A stretch of DNA of 64,000 bases, taken from contig JAHFSX010000005.1 of assembly GCA_023269675.1 (NCBI GenBank), forward strand, positions 62,001 to 126,000, given 5' to 3'. Under the pieces are notes generated by a model. That model was given only the letters and a program-made list of their open reading frames with translations, had not been told where the DNA came from and did not search any database. Origin of the DNA: Verrucomicrobiota bacterium. Its GTDB lineage: Bacteria > Verrucomicrobiota > Kiritimatiellia > RFP12 > UBA1067. Positions 54,790 to 62,534 of the stretch are shown here, piece after piece. How positions within the stretch are numbered: position 1 is the first letter of the stretch; every line of letters starts with the position of its first letter. Made by a program: the position numbers and the translations under genes.

Positions 54790-56229
54790 TCATGGGCGAG
54801 CATCTTGCTCGTCACCGGTTCGGACCGGGATCTGCGCCCGGACGGTGGTGCCGTGGCCCGGCGCGGACTCGACCGCGAACGTGCCGCCGAGCATCTCTGC
54901 CCGCTCCCGCATGCCGATCAGGCCCAGGCGCTTGATCTTCTTGGCGCGCAGAGCCCGCGCGACATCGAAGGCTTCGCCGTTGTCGGAGATTTCCAGCTGA
55001 ATGGTGTCCGCGATTTTGCGGATGCTCACTTTCGCCCGGCTGGCGTGCGCATGCAGGGCGACGTTTTTGAGCGCTTCCTGGGCGATGCGGTAGAGCGCCG
55101 TGCGGTCGGCGATGTTCAGCTCTTCCACGCCCGCAAAGGTCGTGAAGGACACGCGGATGCCCGTCCGCTTCATGAAGTCGCTCAAGAAAGCATGCAGCGT
55201 TACGATCAGCCCGAGATCGTCCAAGGTCGTCGGGCGCAGCTCCCGGGCGAATTGGTGCACGATGCCCACCGACTTTTCCACCAGCCGTTGCGTCCGCGCG
55301 ATCTTCGATTTGAGTTGCCGCGGAGTGATTTTGGTCTCGCGGGTCAGGCCCTCCAGATTGACGTTGATGCCCACCAGGGTCTGGGTGATCTCGTCATGCA
55401 GCTCCCGGCTGATGCGCTTGCGCTCGTCCTCCCGCGTCTGAAGCATGCGGTGGGAGAGGTTCCGCAGCTGTTCCTGCATGTGTTGCGACTCTTCCAGCAT
55501 CTGGATCTTATGCTGCTCGCTGATCTTGAGGGCTTTCTCCACGGTCTGCCGCCGGACAATCTCCTGCCGCAGCTCCTCGTTCGAGGCCGCCAGGGCCTCC
55601 ATGCGGCGTTGGGTTTCCGCCGCCTGCTTGAGGGACGTGATGTCCGAAACCACCACGCGGCACGTTTTCCGCGGACCGGGGGTGAGGCTTACGGAGGTGC
55701 CGTGAAGGCTGGCCCAGAACAGGGCGCCATCCTCTCTCTGGAGTTCCACCTCGCAGACCTGTTTTCCGGCTTTGGCGAAGAGCTGTTCAAGAAAGGCCAG
55801 CAAGGCGGGCCGGCCGGGCAGGGCCGCGAAACGCGACAAGCGCCGGCTGATGAGTCCGTTTCTATCCGCGCCGAGCAGGGCGGCGCCCGTCAGGTTCGCC
55901 TCCAGGATACGGCCCTGTTCATCCAGCGAGAAATAGCCGGCCGGGGAGAAGTCATAAAGGTCGGTATACTTCTCCAGCAGCGCCTCCATCCGGTTCCGGG
56001 ATTCCTGGAGCTCCGCATTTTGCATCTCCAGCTCAAGCTGGTGGACGTGCAGCTCATGGAGCAGACGCTGGGTGTCGGCGGCTGTCTTGCGGTCCTCACC
56101 TTTGGCAGGCTGGGTCCGCGGCGGCCTGGGCAGGCGCGCCTCGGCGCTGCCGCGCAGTGCGGCCGCCTCGGGTGAGAGTTTGTTTTTCTTTTGCATGGCG
56201 GGATTTTTCCGGAGCGGGGCGCGGGTCAC
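54790..56229 (-). CDS. PAS-domain sensor histidine kinase (NarX/DesK-type, HisKA_3)
   Basis: 479 aa if begun at GTG 56229, which overlaps the CheB/CheR stop (GTGA) and suggests translational coupling; ATG 56196 is the alternative. No membrane segments, so it is cytosolic. Coiled coil about 50-90, PAS about 88-200 ('YDFSPAGYFSLDEQGRILEANL', with a PAC 'VVVSDITSL'), a second coiled coil, a HisKA_3 dimerisation domain with phospho-acceptor His278 in SRELHDEITQTLVGIN, and a HATPase with 'LYRIAQEALKNVALHAHASRA' and 'KRLGLIGMRERAEMLGG'. The partner is very likely the NarL-type regulator at 59103-59789. Confidence 0.92.
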   Translation of the reverse strand: MTRAPLRKNPAMQKKNKLSPEAAALRGSAEARLPRPPRTQPAKGEDRKTAADTQRLLHELHVHQLELEMQNAELQESRNRMEALLEKYTDLYDFSPAGYFSLDEQGRILEANLTGAALLGADRNGLISRRLSRFAALPGRPALLAFLEQLFAKAGKQVCEVELQREDGALFWASLHGTSVSLTPGPRKTCRVVVSDITSLKQAAETQRRMEALAASNEELRQEIVRRQTVEKALKISEQHKIQMLEESQHMQEQLRNLSHRMLQTREDERKRISRELHDEITQTLVGINVNLEGLTRETKITPRQLKSKIARTQRLVEKSVGIVHQFARELRPTTLDDLGLIVTLHAFLSDFMKRTGIRVSFTTFAGVEELNIADRTALYRIAQEALKNVALHAHASRAKVSIRKIADTIQLEISDNGEAFDVARALRAKKIKRLGLIGMRERAEMLGGTFAVESAPGHGTTVRAQIPVRTGDEQDARP

Positions 56230-58901
56230 GTCTGCGCCCGTTTCTGCCTGCGCTCCAGCTTCACGGCTTGTTTGGCGACGTGGCTTTCGAGCAGCGCCTG
56301 CTTCTCCCTCAGCTTCGCCTCCAGCGTCTTGGCCGTGGTGATGTCCGCGAAGGTGAGCACGACGCCGTCGATCCGGTCATCCAAGGTGCGGTAGGGCATG
56401 ATGCGCACCGTGAACCAGCGGCTGCCGCGCGCGCTGATCGGTTTTTCCGCGGAGGCCAAGGTTTGCAGGACGGTCCGCGCGTCATCGGCCAGCTCCGGAT
56501 AGCGCAGCTCCGAGGTCAGGTCGGTGATGGGCCGGCCCACGTCGCCCGGAATGAGCTTGATGATCTTCGTCGCCTGGGGGGTGAACCGACGCACGTTGAG
56601 ATCCTTGTCCAGGAACAGGGTGGCGATGTCCGTGCTGTCGAGCAGGTTCTTCATGTCGTTGCTGGTCCGCGAGAGCTCGTCCACCTTGGCCTGCTGCTCG
56701 GCGTTCACCGTCTGCAGCTCCTCGTTCAGCGACTGCATCTCCTCCTTGGAGGTGGTGAGCTCCTCGTTGGTGGACTGCAGCTCCTCGTTGGTGGACTGCA
56801 GCTCCTCGTTGGTGGAGCGGAGCTCCTCCTGCGAGGTCTGCATCTCTTCGTGGGTGGCCCGCGCCTCGCCCCGGACCTGCAGGAGCTCCTTCTCCAGTTC
56901 CGTGAGGCGCGTGCGGCCCGCGTGCGGCTCTGAGGCCGGACCCGCGGCGCGGGTGGCCACGGGGGCGGCCACATCTGCGAACACGATCATCACCAGTCCC
57001 TGCAGCGGGCCGGGCTCGACGAGCCGCTGGATCACGACATCCACGTATTGCGTGCCGCCGTTGGTGCCGACCTTACGTCCGTGGAGCGTCACGCTCTCTT
57101 TTTGCCGCAGCGCTTTCTGGAAGGCGCCGGGCACTTCGTAGCGCAGCTCGTCGCGGACCATGGCAAAGACATTCCAGTTGGCCTTGCCGGCGGCCGGCTC
57201 CAGGTATTTTCCGGTCCGGCCGCTGATGTAGAGGATGTCGCCCTTGTCGTTGGCGAGGACGGCGGGCGGGGCGTAGCGCTGCAGGATCAGCTGGTCGGCC
57301 AGGCACTGGAGGCTGGCCGACGGCTTCGGCGACGGGCGCGTCTCCGCGCTCAGGAGCGGGCCGGCGCTGAAAGAGGGCGGGAAGGCCACCGGCTCCGTCC
57401 GCAGCTCGGATCCCGTCCGGCGGAAGAGCCGCGATTTGGCGCTGAGCGGGGCAAACAGGCTCGTGGCGTCGCCGACCGTCTCCGCGCTGCCGAGAAACAG
57501 CAGGCCGCCGGGTTTGAGGCTGTAGTGAAAAAGCGGGATCAGCTTCTTCTGCACCTCGGCGGTCAGGTAGATCAGCAGGTTGCGGCAGCTCAGGAGATCC
57601 AGCTTGGTAAAGGGCGGATCCATGATGAGGTTCTGCGGCGCGAAGATCACCATCTCGCGGATTTCCTTGCGCACCCGGTAGCCGCGCTCCTCCTTGGTGA
57701 AGAACCGGCTCAGCCGCTCCGGCGTCACGTCGGCGGCGATGCTCTCCGGATAGAGGCCCTGCCGGGCCTTGTCGATCGCGTCCCGGTCCAGGTCGGTGGC
57801 GAAGATCTGGATGGTGAACCGCTCCTTGGAGGGGATGGCCTCCGACGCCTCCTTGAGCACGATGGCCAGAGAGTAGGCCTCCTCGCCGGTGGAGCAGCCG
57901 GGCACCCACGCCCGCAGGGCCTGGCCGGGCGAGCGGCTCGCCAGAAACGACGGGAGGGCCTGTTCGCGCAGCTGCTCCCAGGTGGCCGGATCACGGAAGA
58001 AGTTCGTCACCCCGATCAGCAGCTCCTTGAAGAGCAAGTCCAGCTCTTGCGAGTTCTCCTGCAAATAGCGGACATAGGTGGCCATCTTGGTGATCTGGTG
58101 GATGCCCATGCGGCGTTCGATCCGGCGGTAGAGCGTGTTTTTCTTGTAGAGGGAAAAGTCATGCCCGGTATGGGCGCGCAAGAGGATGACCACTTTCGCC
58201 AAGGTGCCCTGGGCCTTGTCGTCGGCTATTTCTTCCGTCTTGACGATCAGCGGCGTGCTGTGCAGATACGCGATGATCTTGCCCGGCAGCTCATCCACCG
58301 GGGCCACGATGTCGGCCAGCCCGGCCTCGATGGCGCTGCGCGGCATGCCGTCGAACTTGGCCGTCGCCGGCTCCTGCACCAAGGCCACGCCGGCCTTCTC
58401 CTTGATGGCGCGCAGCCCCAGTGTGCCGTCGGAGCCCATGCCGGAAAGGATCACGCCGATGCTGCGCTCCTGCCGGTCGTGCGCCAGGGAGCGGAGGAAA
58501 AAATCAATCGGCAGGCGCAGGCCGCGGGGCGCCGCCGGTTCGAGCAAGTGCAGGACCCCGTGGAGGATGGACATGTCTTTGTTGGGCGGGATCACGTAGA
58601 CGGTGTTCGGCCGCACCGGGGTGCGGTCCTTGACCTGGATGACCTTCATGCCGGTGGCGCGCTGGAGCAGCTCGGGCATGACCCCCTTGTGCGTCGGGTC
58701 CAAGTGCTGAACAATGACGAAGGCCATGCCGCTGTCCGCAGGCACCCGCCCCAGAAACTGTTCCAGCGCCTCCAGCCCTCCCGCGGAGGCGCCGATGCCG
58801 ACGATCGGGAAGACGCCGCGCGCTTTCGGGGCGGACGTGGCCTGGCGGGCAGCCGGGGCGGTTCGTTTCGGCACGCTTTTCGTCACAGACTTCACTTTCA
58901 C
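56226..58901 (-). CDS. CheB-CheR fusion protein with PAS domain
   Basis: About 891 aa. No ATG lies near the N-terminus; GTG 58901 has GGAGGG 9 nt upstream, GTG 58895 has GGAG 8 nt upstream, and an in-frame TTG is at 58979. The order is CheB methylesterase (VGIGASAGG, VQHLDPTHKG, LSGMGSDGTLG give Ser-His-Asp), CheR methyltransferase (GVTNFFRDP, PGCSTGEEAYSLA, ATDLDRDAI, SCRNLLIYL), a PAS-like segment, a long heptad coiled coil with three near-identical STNEELQ units, and a C-terminal PAS (LDKDLNVRRFTPQATKIIKL). CheB's own receiver domain is absent. Such fusions usually serve non-chemotactic sensory pathways; no MCP or CheA gene is nearby. Confidence 0.92.
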   Translation of the reverse strand: MKVKSVTKSVPKRTAPAARQATSAPKARGVFPIVGIGASAGGLEALEQFLGRVPADSGMAFVIVQHLDPTHKGVMPELLQRATGMKVIQVKDRTPVRPNTVYVIPPNKDMSILHGVLHLLEPAAPRGLRLPIDFFLRSLAHDRQERSIGVILSGMGSDGTLGLRAIKEKAGVALVQEPATAKFDGMPRSAIEAGLADIVAPVDELPGKIIAYLHSTPLIVKTEEIADDKAQGTLAKVVILLRAHTGHDFSLYKKNTLYRRIERRMGIHQITKMATYVRYLQENSQELDLLFKELLIGVTNFFRDPATWEQLREQALPSFLASRSPGQALRAWVPGCSTGEEAYSLAIVLKEASEAIPSKERFTIQIFATDLDRDAIDKARQGLYPESIAADVTPERLSRFFTKEERGYRVRKEIREMVIFAPQNLIMDPPFTKLDLLSCRNLLIYLTAEVQKKLIPLFHYSLKPGGLLFLGSAETVGDATSLFAPLSAKSRLFRRTGSELRTEPVAFPPSFSAGPLLSAETRPSPKPSASLQCLADQLILQRYAPPAVLANDKGDILYISGRTGKYLEPAAGKANWNVFAMVRDELRYEVPGAFQKALRQKESVTLHGRKVGTNGGTQYVDVVIQRLVEPGPLQGLVMIVFADVAAPVATRAAGPASEPHAGRTRLTELEKELLQVRGEARATHEEMQTSQEELRSTNEELQSTNEELQSTNEELTTSKEEMQSLNEELQTVNAEQQAKVDELSRTSNDMKNLLDSTDIATLFLDKDLNVRRFTPQATKIIKLIPGDVGRPITDLTSELRYPELADDARTVLQTLASAEKPISARGSRWFTVRIMPYRTLDDRIDGVVLTFADITTAKTLEAKLREKQALLESHVAKQAVKLERRQKRAQT

Positions 58902-59000
58902 AACTCCGTTCCCTCCGTCCGCGGCATCTGTCGGGACGGAAACCGCACCTGCGAAGCCAGCGGATGAATTCAACAACAAAATACTGAGTCTATGGACCGG

Positions 59001-59030
59001 ATTGTGTCACCGAACCGCGTCATCTGTCAA
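59001..59030 (-). promoter_or_regulatory. promoter of the CheB/CheR-kinase operon
   Basis: On the minus strand TTGACA (59030-59025) and CACAAT (59006-59001) with an 18-bp spacer. The start site would be near 58993, about 90 nt before the start codon. Good sigma70 match at -35. Confidence 0.6.
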
Positions 59031-59102
59031 TCCCGTCCTCGCAGGACAAACGTCGCGGCGGCGGCGGTTGTGGATTCAACAAAGGCGAATCACACCCGGC
59101 GG

Positions 59103-59789
59103 CTAGACGATGGTCACCTGGACGCTGCTTTCGATGATGCCCGCGCCGATCGCGTAGCGGGTGATGCCCGCCGTGTCGTGGATGTCGAGCTTGCGCATGA
59201 GATGGTCCCGGTGTTTCTCGACGGTCTTGATGCTGATGGCCAGTTTCTCCGCGATCTGCTTGTTGGCATCGCCTTCGGCAATCAGCTGGAGCACCTCGAC
59301 CTCGCGCGAGCTCAGGCGGGCGACCTCCGCCTTGGGCAGGCCTTTCCGGCCCACCGACTCCTGCTGCCGCTTTTGGAAGCGTTTGGCGACCGTGGGGCTG
59401 AAAAAGGTGTTGCCCTTGTGGACTTCCCGTACCGCTTCGGAGAGAAAGTGCGAGGACGTTTGCTTGATCAGGTATCCCGACGCGCCTAATGACGTCGCGT
59501 TTTCGACGTAGGCGTCGTCGCTGTGCGCGGAAAGAATGATCACCTTCACTTCCGGAAAGGACTTGAGGATCTGCCGCGTGGCCTCCAAGCCGTTCATCTG
59601 TGGCATCGCGATATCCATGATGATCACATCGGGGCGGAGCTTGCGGCACAGTTCCACGGCCTCGCGGCCGGTGGTCGCCTCGCCGACCACCGCGATGTCG
59701 GTCTCGGCCTCCAGCAGTTTCTTCAGGCCCTCCCGGACGATCATGTGGTCCTCGGCCAGCAGCACGTTGATGGGCTTGTCTGTTCTCAT
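59103..59789 (-). CDS. NarL/FixJ-family response regulator
   Basis: 228 aa from ATG 59789. The receiver domain has the acidic pocket LLAEDH, phospho-acceptor Asp59 in VIIMDIAMP, Ser88 and Lys109 (SGYLIKQ). The C-terminal LuxR-type helix-turn-helix reads 'LSSREVEVLQLIAEGDANKQIAEKLAISIKTVEKHRDHLMRKL'. It would be phosphorylated by the HisKA_3 kinase encoded 2.9 kb downstream, and binds DNA as a dimer to short inverted repeats. It follows the small Lmo0937-like gene by 53 nt in the same orientation. The TAGGGT-N3-ACCCTA dyads at 60092 and 61727 are candidate binding sites. Confidence 0.93.
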   Translation of the reverse strand: MRTDKPINVLLAEDHMIVREGLKKLLEAETDIAVVGEATTGREAVELCRKLRPDVIIMDIAMPQMNGLEATRQILKSFPEVKVIILSAHSDDAYVENATSLGASGYLIKQTSSHFLSEAVREVHKGNTFFSPTVAKRFQKRQQESVGRKGLPKAEVARLSSREVEVLQLIAEGDANKQIAEKLAISIKTVEKHRDHLMRKLDIHDTAGITRYAIGAGIIESSVQVTIV

Positions 59790-59842
59790 GGGTGGGTGTG
59801 TCCTTTGCGCCAGAGGCGAACGGCAACCGCGGTTGCAGGGTG

Positions 59843-59989
59843 TTACGGCCGCCGTCCCTGGATGACCCTGAGCAGCACCACGACGATGGCGATCACCAGC
59901 AGAAGGTGAATGAAGCCGCCCATCGTGTAACTGCTCACCAGTCCCAGCGCCCACAGAATCAGCAAAATCATCGCGATTGTCCACAACAT
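59843..59989 (-). CDS. Lmo0937-family small membrane protein (48 aa)
   Basis: ATG 59989 with AGGAG 6 nt upstream. The product is 48 aa: MLWTIAMILLILWALGLVSS, then YTMGGFIHLLLVIAIVVVLL and a basic end RVIQGRRP. Two hydrophobic helices separated by the YTxGGxIH turn are diagnostic of the Lmo0937 family of tiny, stress-associated membrane proteins found across bacteria. Function is unknown. It heads the signalling block and has a good promoter-plus-dyad arrangement upstream (60063-60106). Confidence 0.88.
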   Translation of the reverse strand: MLWTIAMILLILWALGLVSSYTMGGFIHLLLVIAIVVVLLRVIQGRRP

Positions 59990-60062
59990 ATGACGCTCCT
60001 CTCCGTGTATTTTTCGGGTCAAGACAGAGGGTCGCCCGCCTGCCTCCGTCCTCGTGAGTTCA

Positions 60063-60106
60063 ATTTTACGCGATGGTGCGCCGCTTTACAGTGGGGTATA
60101 ACCCTA
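60063..60106 (-). promoter_or_regulatory. promoter and dyad upstream of the Lmo0937-like gene
   Basis: On the minus strand the dyad TAGGGT-TAT-ACCCCA (60106-60092) is followed after 23 nt by the -10 box TAAAAT (60068-60063). No good -35 is present, so the dyad, centred about 34 bp upstream of the -10 centre, is placed like a class II activator site. Same arrangement as 61696-61741. Confidence 0.55.
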
Positions 60107-60138
60107 CCCGAAGGCCGCTCCTGAAGGGGCCCCGCGCG

Positions 60139-61599
60139 TTACGGCACACGCTTGAAATCGAGATGTCCGCGCTCCGCATCGGTGCGGACCAGCTGCACGC
60201 GGAGGCGCTGGCCGACATCCATGCCTTCGAAGCCGTCCGCCAGCCGGCCTTCGATGGGCGGGTTCAAAAGGCGGACCCACGTGCCTTTGGCTGCCGCGCC
60301 GGTGATGATGGCCTCGAACTGCTCGCCGATCCGCGACTGCAGCAGGATGGCGGCCGCGGACTTCTTGACCTGGCGCTCGACTTTTCTGGCCGCATCCTCC
60401 TCTTCGGTGCAGTGCTTGGCGAGCGCGGCCAATTCATCGTTCCCGTAGGGCAGGGCGCGCGCGCCCAAGGCCCCTTTCAGCAGACGCTGGGTAATCAGGT
60501 CGGGATAACGGCGGTTGGGCGCGGTGGTGTGGGCGTAGTCCTTGACCGCCAGGCCGAAGTGCCCCTCGCTGGCGCCGCCGGGAAGCTGGACGACATATTC
60601 GCCCGCGCCCAAGAGCTTGACGACGCTGAGCGAAAGATCGGGAAAGCGCAGCGGATCGGCGGCTTTGGCCGAGACCAGAAACTGGTCCAAGGCCTTCGGG
60701 TCCGGCTCCGCGGGCAGTGCCGAGCCCCGCTCCGCCGCCAGCTCGACGATCCGGCTCCAGCGCTTGGGCGTGCGCACGACGCGCCGCAGCGAGGGGACCT
60801 GTTTGGCCGCTAGGTAGCGCGCGGCCACGCCGTTGGCCGCAAGCATGAAGTCCTCGATGATGTCTTTGGCCCTGTTCCGGTTGTCAACCTCCAGATCTTT
60901 GAGCTCGTCTCCCACGAAGACCGGCCGCGCTTCGACGGTTTCGAGATCGAGCGCCCCGTGCAGGTGCCGGAGCGCCTTCAGTCTCAGGGCCACGCGGTCC
61001 TGCAGGCGCAGGTTCGCGTCGAGACCGGCCACCGCGCCGACGCCAGGAGGCAGGGGGCCGTTGCCCTCCAGCCACCCGCCCACGCTGCCGTAGGCCAGCT
61101 TCGCGTGATTGCGCACCGTCGCGGCATACAGGTCGGAACTCCGCAGCTCTCCGTCGCCTTCGAAAACCATCTCGACGACGATGGCCAGACGGTCGGTTTC
61201 AGGATTGAGGGAGGTGAAGTCCGTGGAGAGCTTTTCCGGCAGCATCGGGAACGTCGCGGCGGCGGTGTAGACCGAGGTGGTGTTGTGCCGCGCGTGAACG
61301 TCCAGGGCCGACTGCTTCTTGACGAGCGCGTCGACGTCGGCGATGGCTATCAGGACTTTGGCGGCGCCCGCGGGCAGGGCTTCGGCCACGCTCAGCTGGT
61401 CCAGGTCACGCGAGTCGTCGTTATCGATGGAGCACCAGAGCAGGCTCCGGAGATCGCGGGTGGCCTCGCCCGCCGCCGTCGCGGGCCCCCGGATGGCGTC
61501 GAGTTCGGCGAGGGCCTGCGGCGGGAAGTCGGGAAGCAGCCCGCGTTCCAGCATGGCCCTCCGGGCGATGCTTTGCAGAAGCGAGCGGGTGTTATTCAT
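60139..61599 (-). CDS. RNB-domain (RNase II/R family) ribonuclease
   Basis: 486 aa from ATG 61599. The RNB catalytic domain fills most of the protein: 'DLRSLLWCSIDNDDSRDLDQL' supplies the clustered Asp residues that bind Mg2+ (family DxxxxxDxDD-like), and 'YAHTTAPNRRYPDLITQRLL' is the conserved RNB C-terminal motif (family form T-S-P-I-R-R-Y-x-D). The N-terminal cold-shock domains of RNase II/R are lacking and only a short C-terminal S1-like region (residues about 420-486) is present. It hydrolyses RNA 3' to 5'. A dyad-plus-minus-10 promoter like that of the Lmo0937-like gene lies about 100 nt upstream. Confidence 0.9.
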   Translation of the reverse strand: MNNTRSLLQSIARRAMLERGLLPDFPPQALAELDAIRGPATAAGEATRDLRSLLWCSIDNDDSRDLDQLSVAEALPAGAAKVLIAIADVDALVKKQSALDVHARHNTTSVYTAAATFPMLPEKLSTDFTSLNPETDRLAIVVEMVFEGDGELRSSDLYAATVRNHAKLAYGSVGGWLEGNGPLPPGVGAVAGLDANLRLQDRVALRLKALRHLHGALDLETVEARPVFVGDELKDLEVDNRNRAKDIIEDFMLAANGVAARYLAAKQVPSLRRVVRTPKRWSRIVELAAERGSALPAEPDPKALDQFLVSAKAADPLRFPDLSLSVVKLLGAGEYVVQLPGGASEGHFGLAVKDYAHTTAPNRRYPDLITQRLLKGALGARALPYGNDELAALAKHCTEEEDAARKVERQVKKSAAAILLQSRIGEQFEAIITGAAAKGTWVRLLNPPIEGRLADGFEGMDVGQRLRVQLVRTDAERGHLDFKRVP

Positions 61600-61695
61600 T
61601 GGCTGCACAGACAAGGGCCTCCTCGGACGTTCTGGGTTAGCGCGACATGCCTGTTTTCCGTTTAGCATTCAGGCACGCCGTGACACGAACACGGT

Positions 61696-61741
61696 TACTG
61701 TACCGCAGCGTCGGGCCGGAGGGGAATAGGGTCTAACCCTA
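61696..61741 (-). promoter_or_regulatory. promoter and dyad upstream of the RNB ribonuclease gene
   Basis: On the minus strand, perfect dyad TAGGGT-TAG-ACCCTA (61741-61727), then 25 nt, then -10 box TACAGT (61701-61696). No -35 match. The 15-bp dyad shares its core and its flanking GG with the site at 60092-60106. Confidence 0.55.
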
Positions 61742-61778
61742 CCGCGCGGCCGCCCCCCTGCGGCCGCGGCGAGGCGGG

Positions 61779-62390
61779 TCACGGCTTCCTCCGCGCGGCC
61801 GCCACCAGCCACGCCACCGCGATGGCGAGAAGGAGCGCGACTCCCGCGGCCTCGCTGGCCCGGCCGACCCACTTCGCGGCCACTTGCCAGCTCGCTCCCG
61901 CGAGGTAACCGGCGAGGACGAAGGCCGTCGCCCAGAGGATGCACCCTGCGGCGTTGAAAACAAGGAATCGCGGATAGGGCATGCGGCAGGAGCCCGCGAT
62001 AAACGGCATCAGGGAGCGCATCAGATGCATGAAATGGCTGGCGAAAACGGCCTTGCCGCCCTGCCGCTCGAAGAAACCCGCCACGCGGGCCAGCCGCTCC
62101 GGGCGACAGCCAAACCGGCGGCCCTGTTTCAGCAGCCACTCCCGTCCCAGATGGCGCCCGAGCTGATAGCTGATGGTGTCGCCGAGAATGGCGGCGGCTG
62201 AGATCACGAAAAGGAGGCGTCCGAGGTCGAGCGCCCCGTGCCTCGCAAAGAAGCCGCTTGCCAGCAGAAGGCTCTCTCCCGGCATGGCCAGACCTAGAAA
62301 GGCCTGGCACTCCATCGCCACGACCAGGAAGATCACGAGATAGCCCCAATGCCCCAGTCGATCCACGAAGCCGATCAGCGTGTTGAGCAT
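61779..62390 (-). CDS. DedA-family membrane protein
   Basis: 203 aa. Five to six hydrophobic segments. Typical DedA/SNARE-associated (VTT) motifs: 'ECQAFLGLAMPGESLLLASGFFA' (E-x(5)-P-G-E), 'ILGDTISYQLGRHLGREWLL' (G-D-x-x-Y-x-x-G), and 'GKAVFASHFMHLMRSLMPFIAGSCRMPYPRF' (F-x-R-F-x-P-like, R...P...AG). Members transport or flip polyprenyl phosphate or phospholipids; this paralogue's substrate is unknown. The usual catalytic-loop Arg is present in HLMRSLMP. ATG 62390 is used. Its stop is 38 nt from the dyad at 61741. Confidence 0.92.
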   Translation of the reverse strand: MLNTLIGFVDRLGHWGYLVIFLVVAMECQAFLGLAMPGESLLLASGFFARHGALDLGRLLFVISAAAILGDTISYQLGRHLGREWLLKQGRRFGCRPERLARVAGFFERQGGKAVFASHFMHLMRSLMPFIAGSCRMPYPRFLVFNAAGCILWATAFVLAGYLAGASWQVAAKWVGRASEAAGVALLLAIAVAWLVAAARRKP

Positions 62391-62534
62391 ACTGTCACCT
62401 GCGCCTTGCCATCGCGCCTGCAGGCGGCCGGGTCCTCGTCTGACACCGGCCGGCGCGCGCCGCTTTCACGGATCGAGCAGGCGTTGTTCGCTTCCGCTGG
62501 GAGGTCGCCCGCCCCGGTGGCGGGGGGCACGTGC

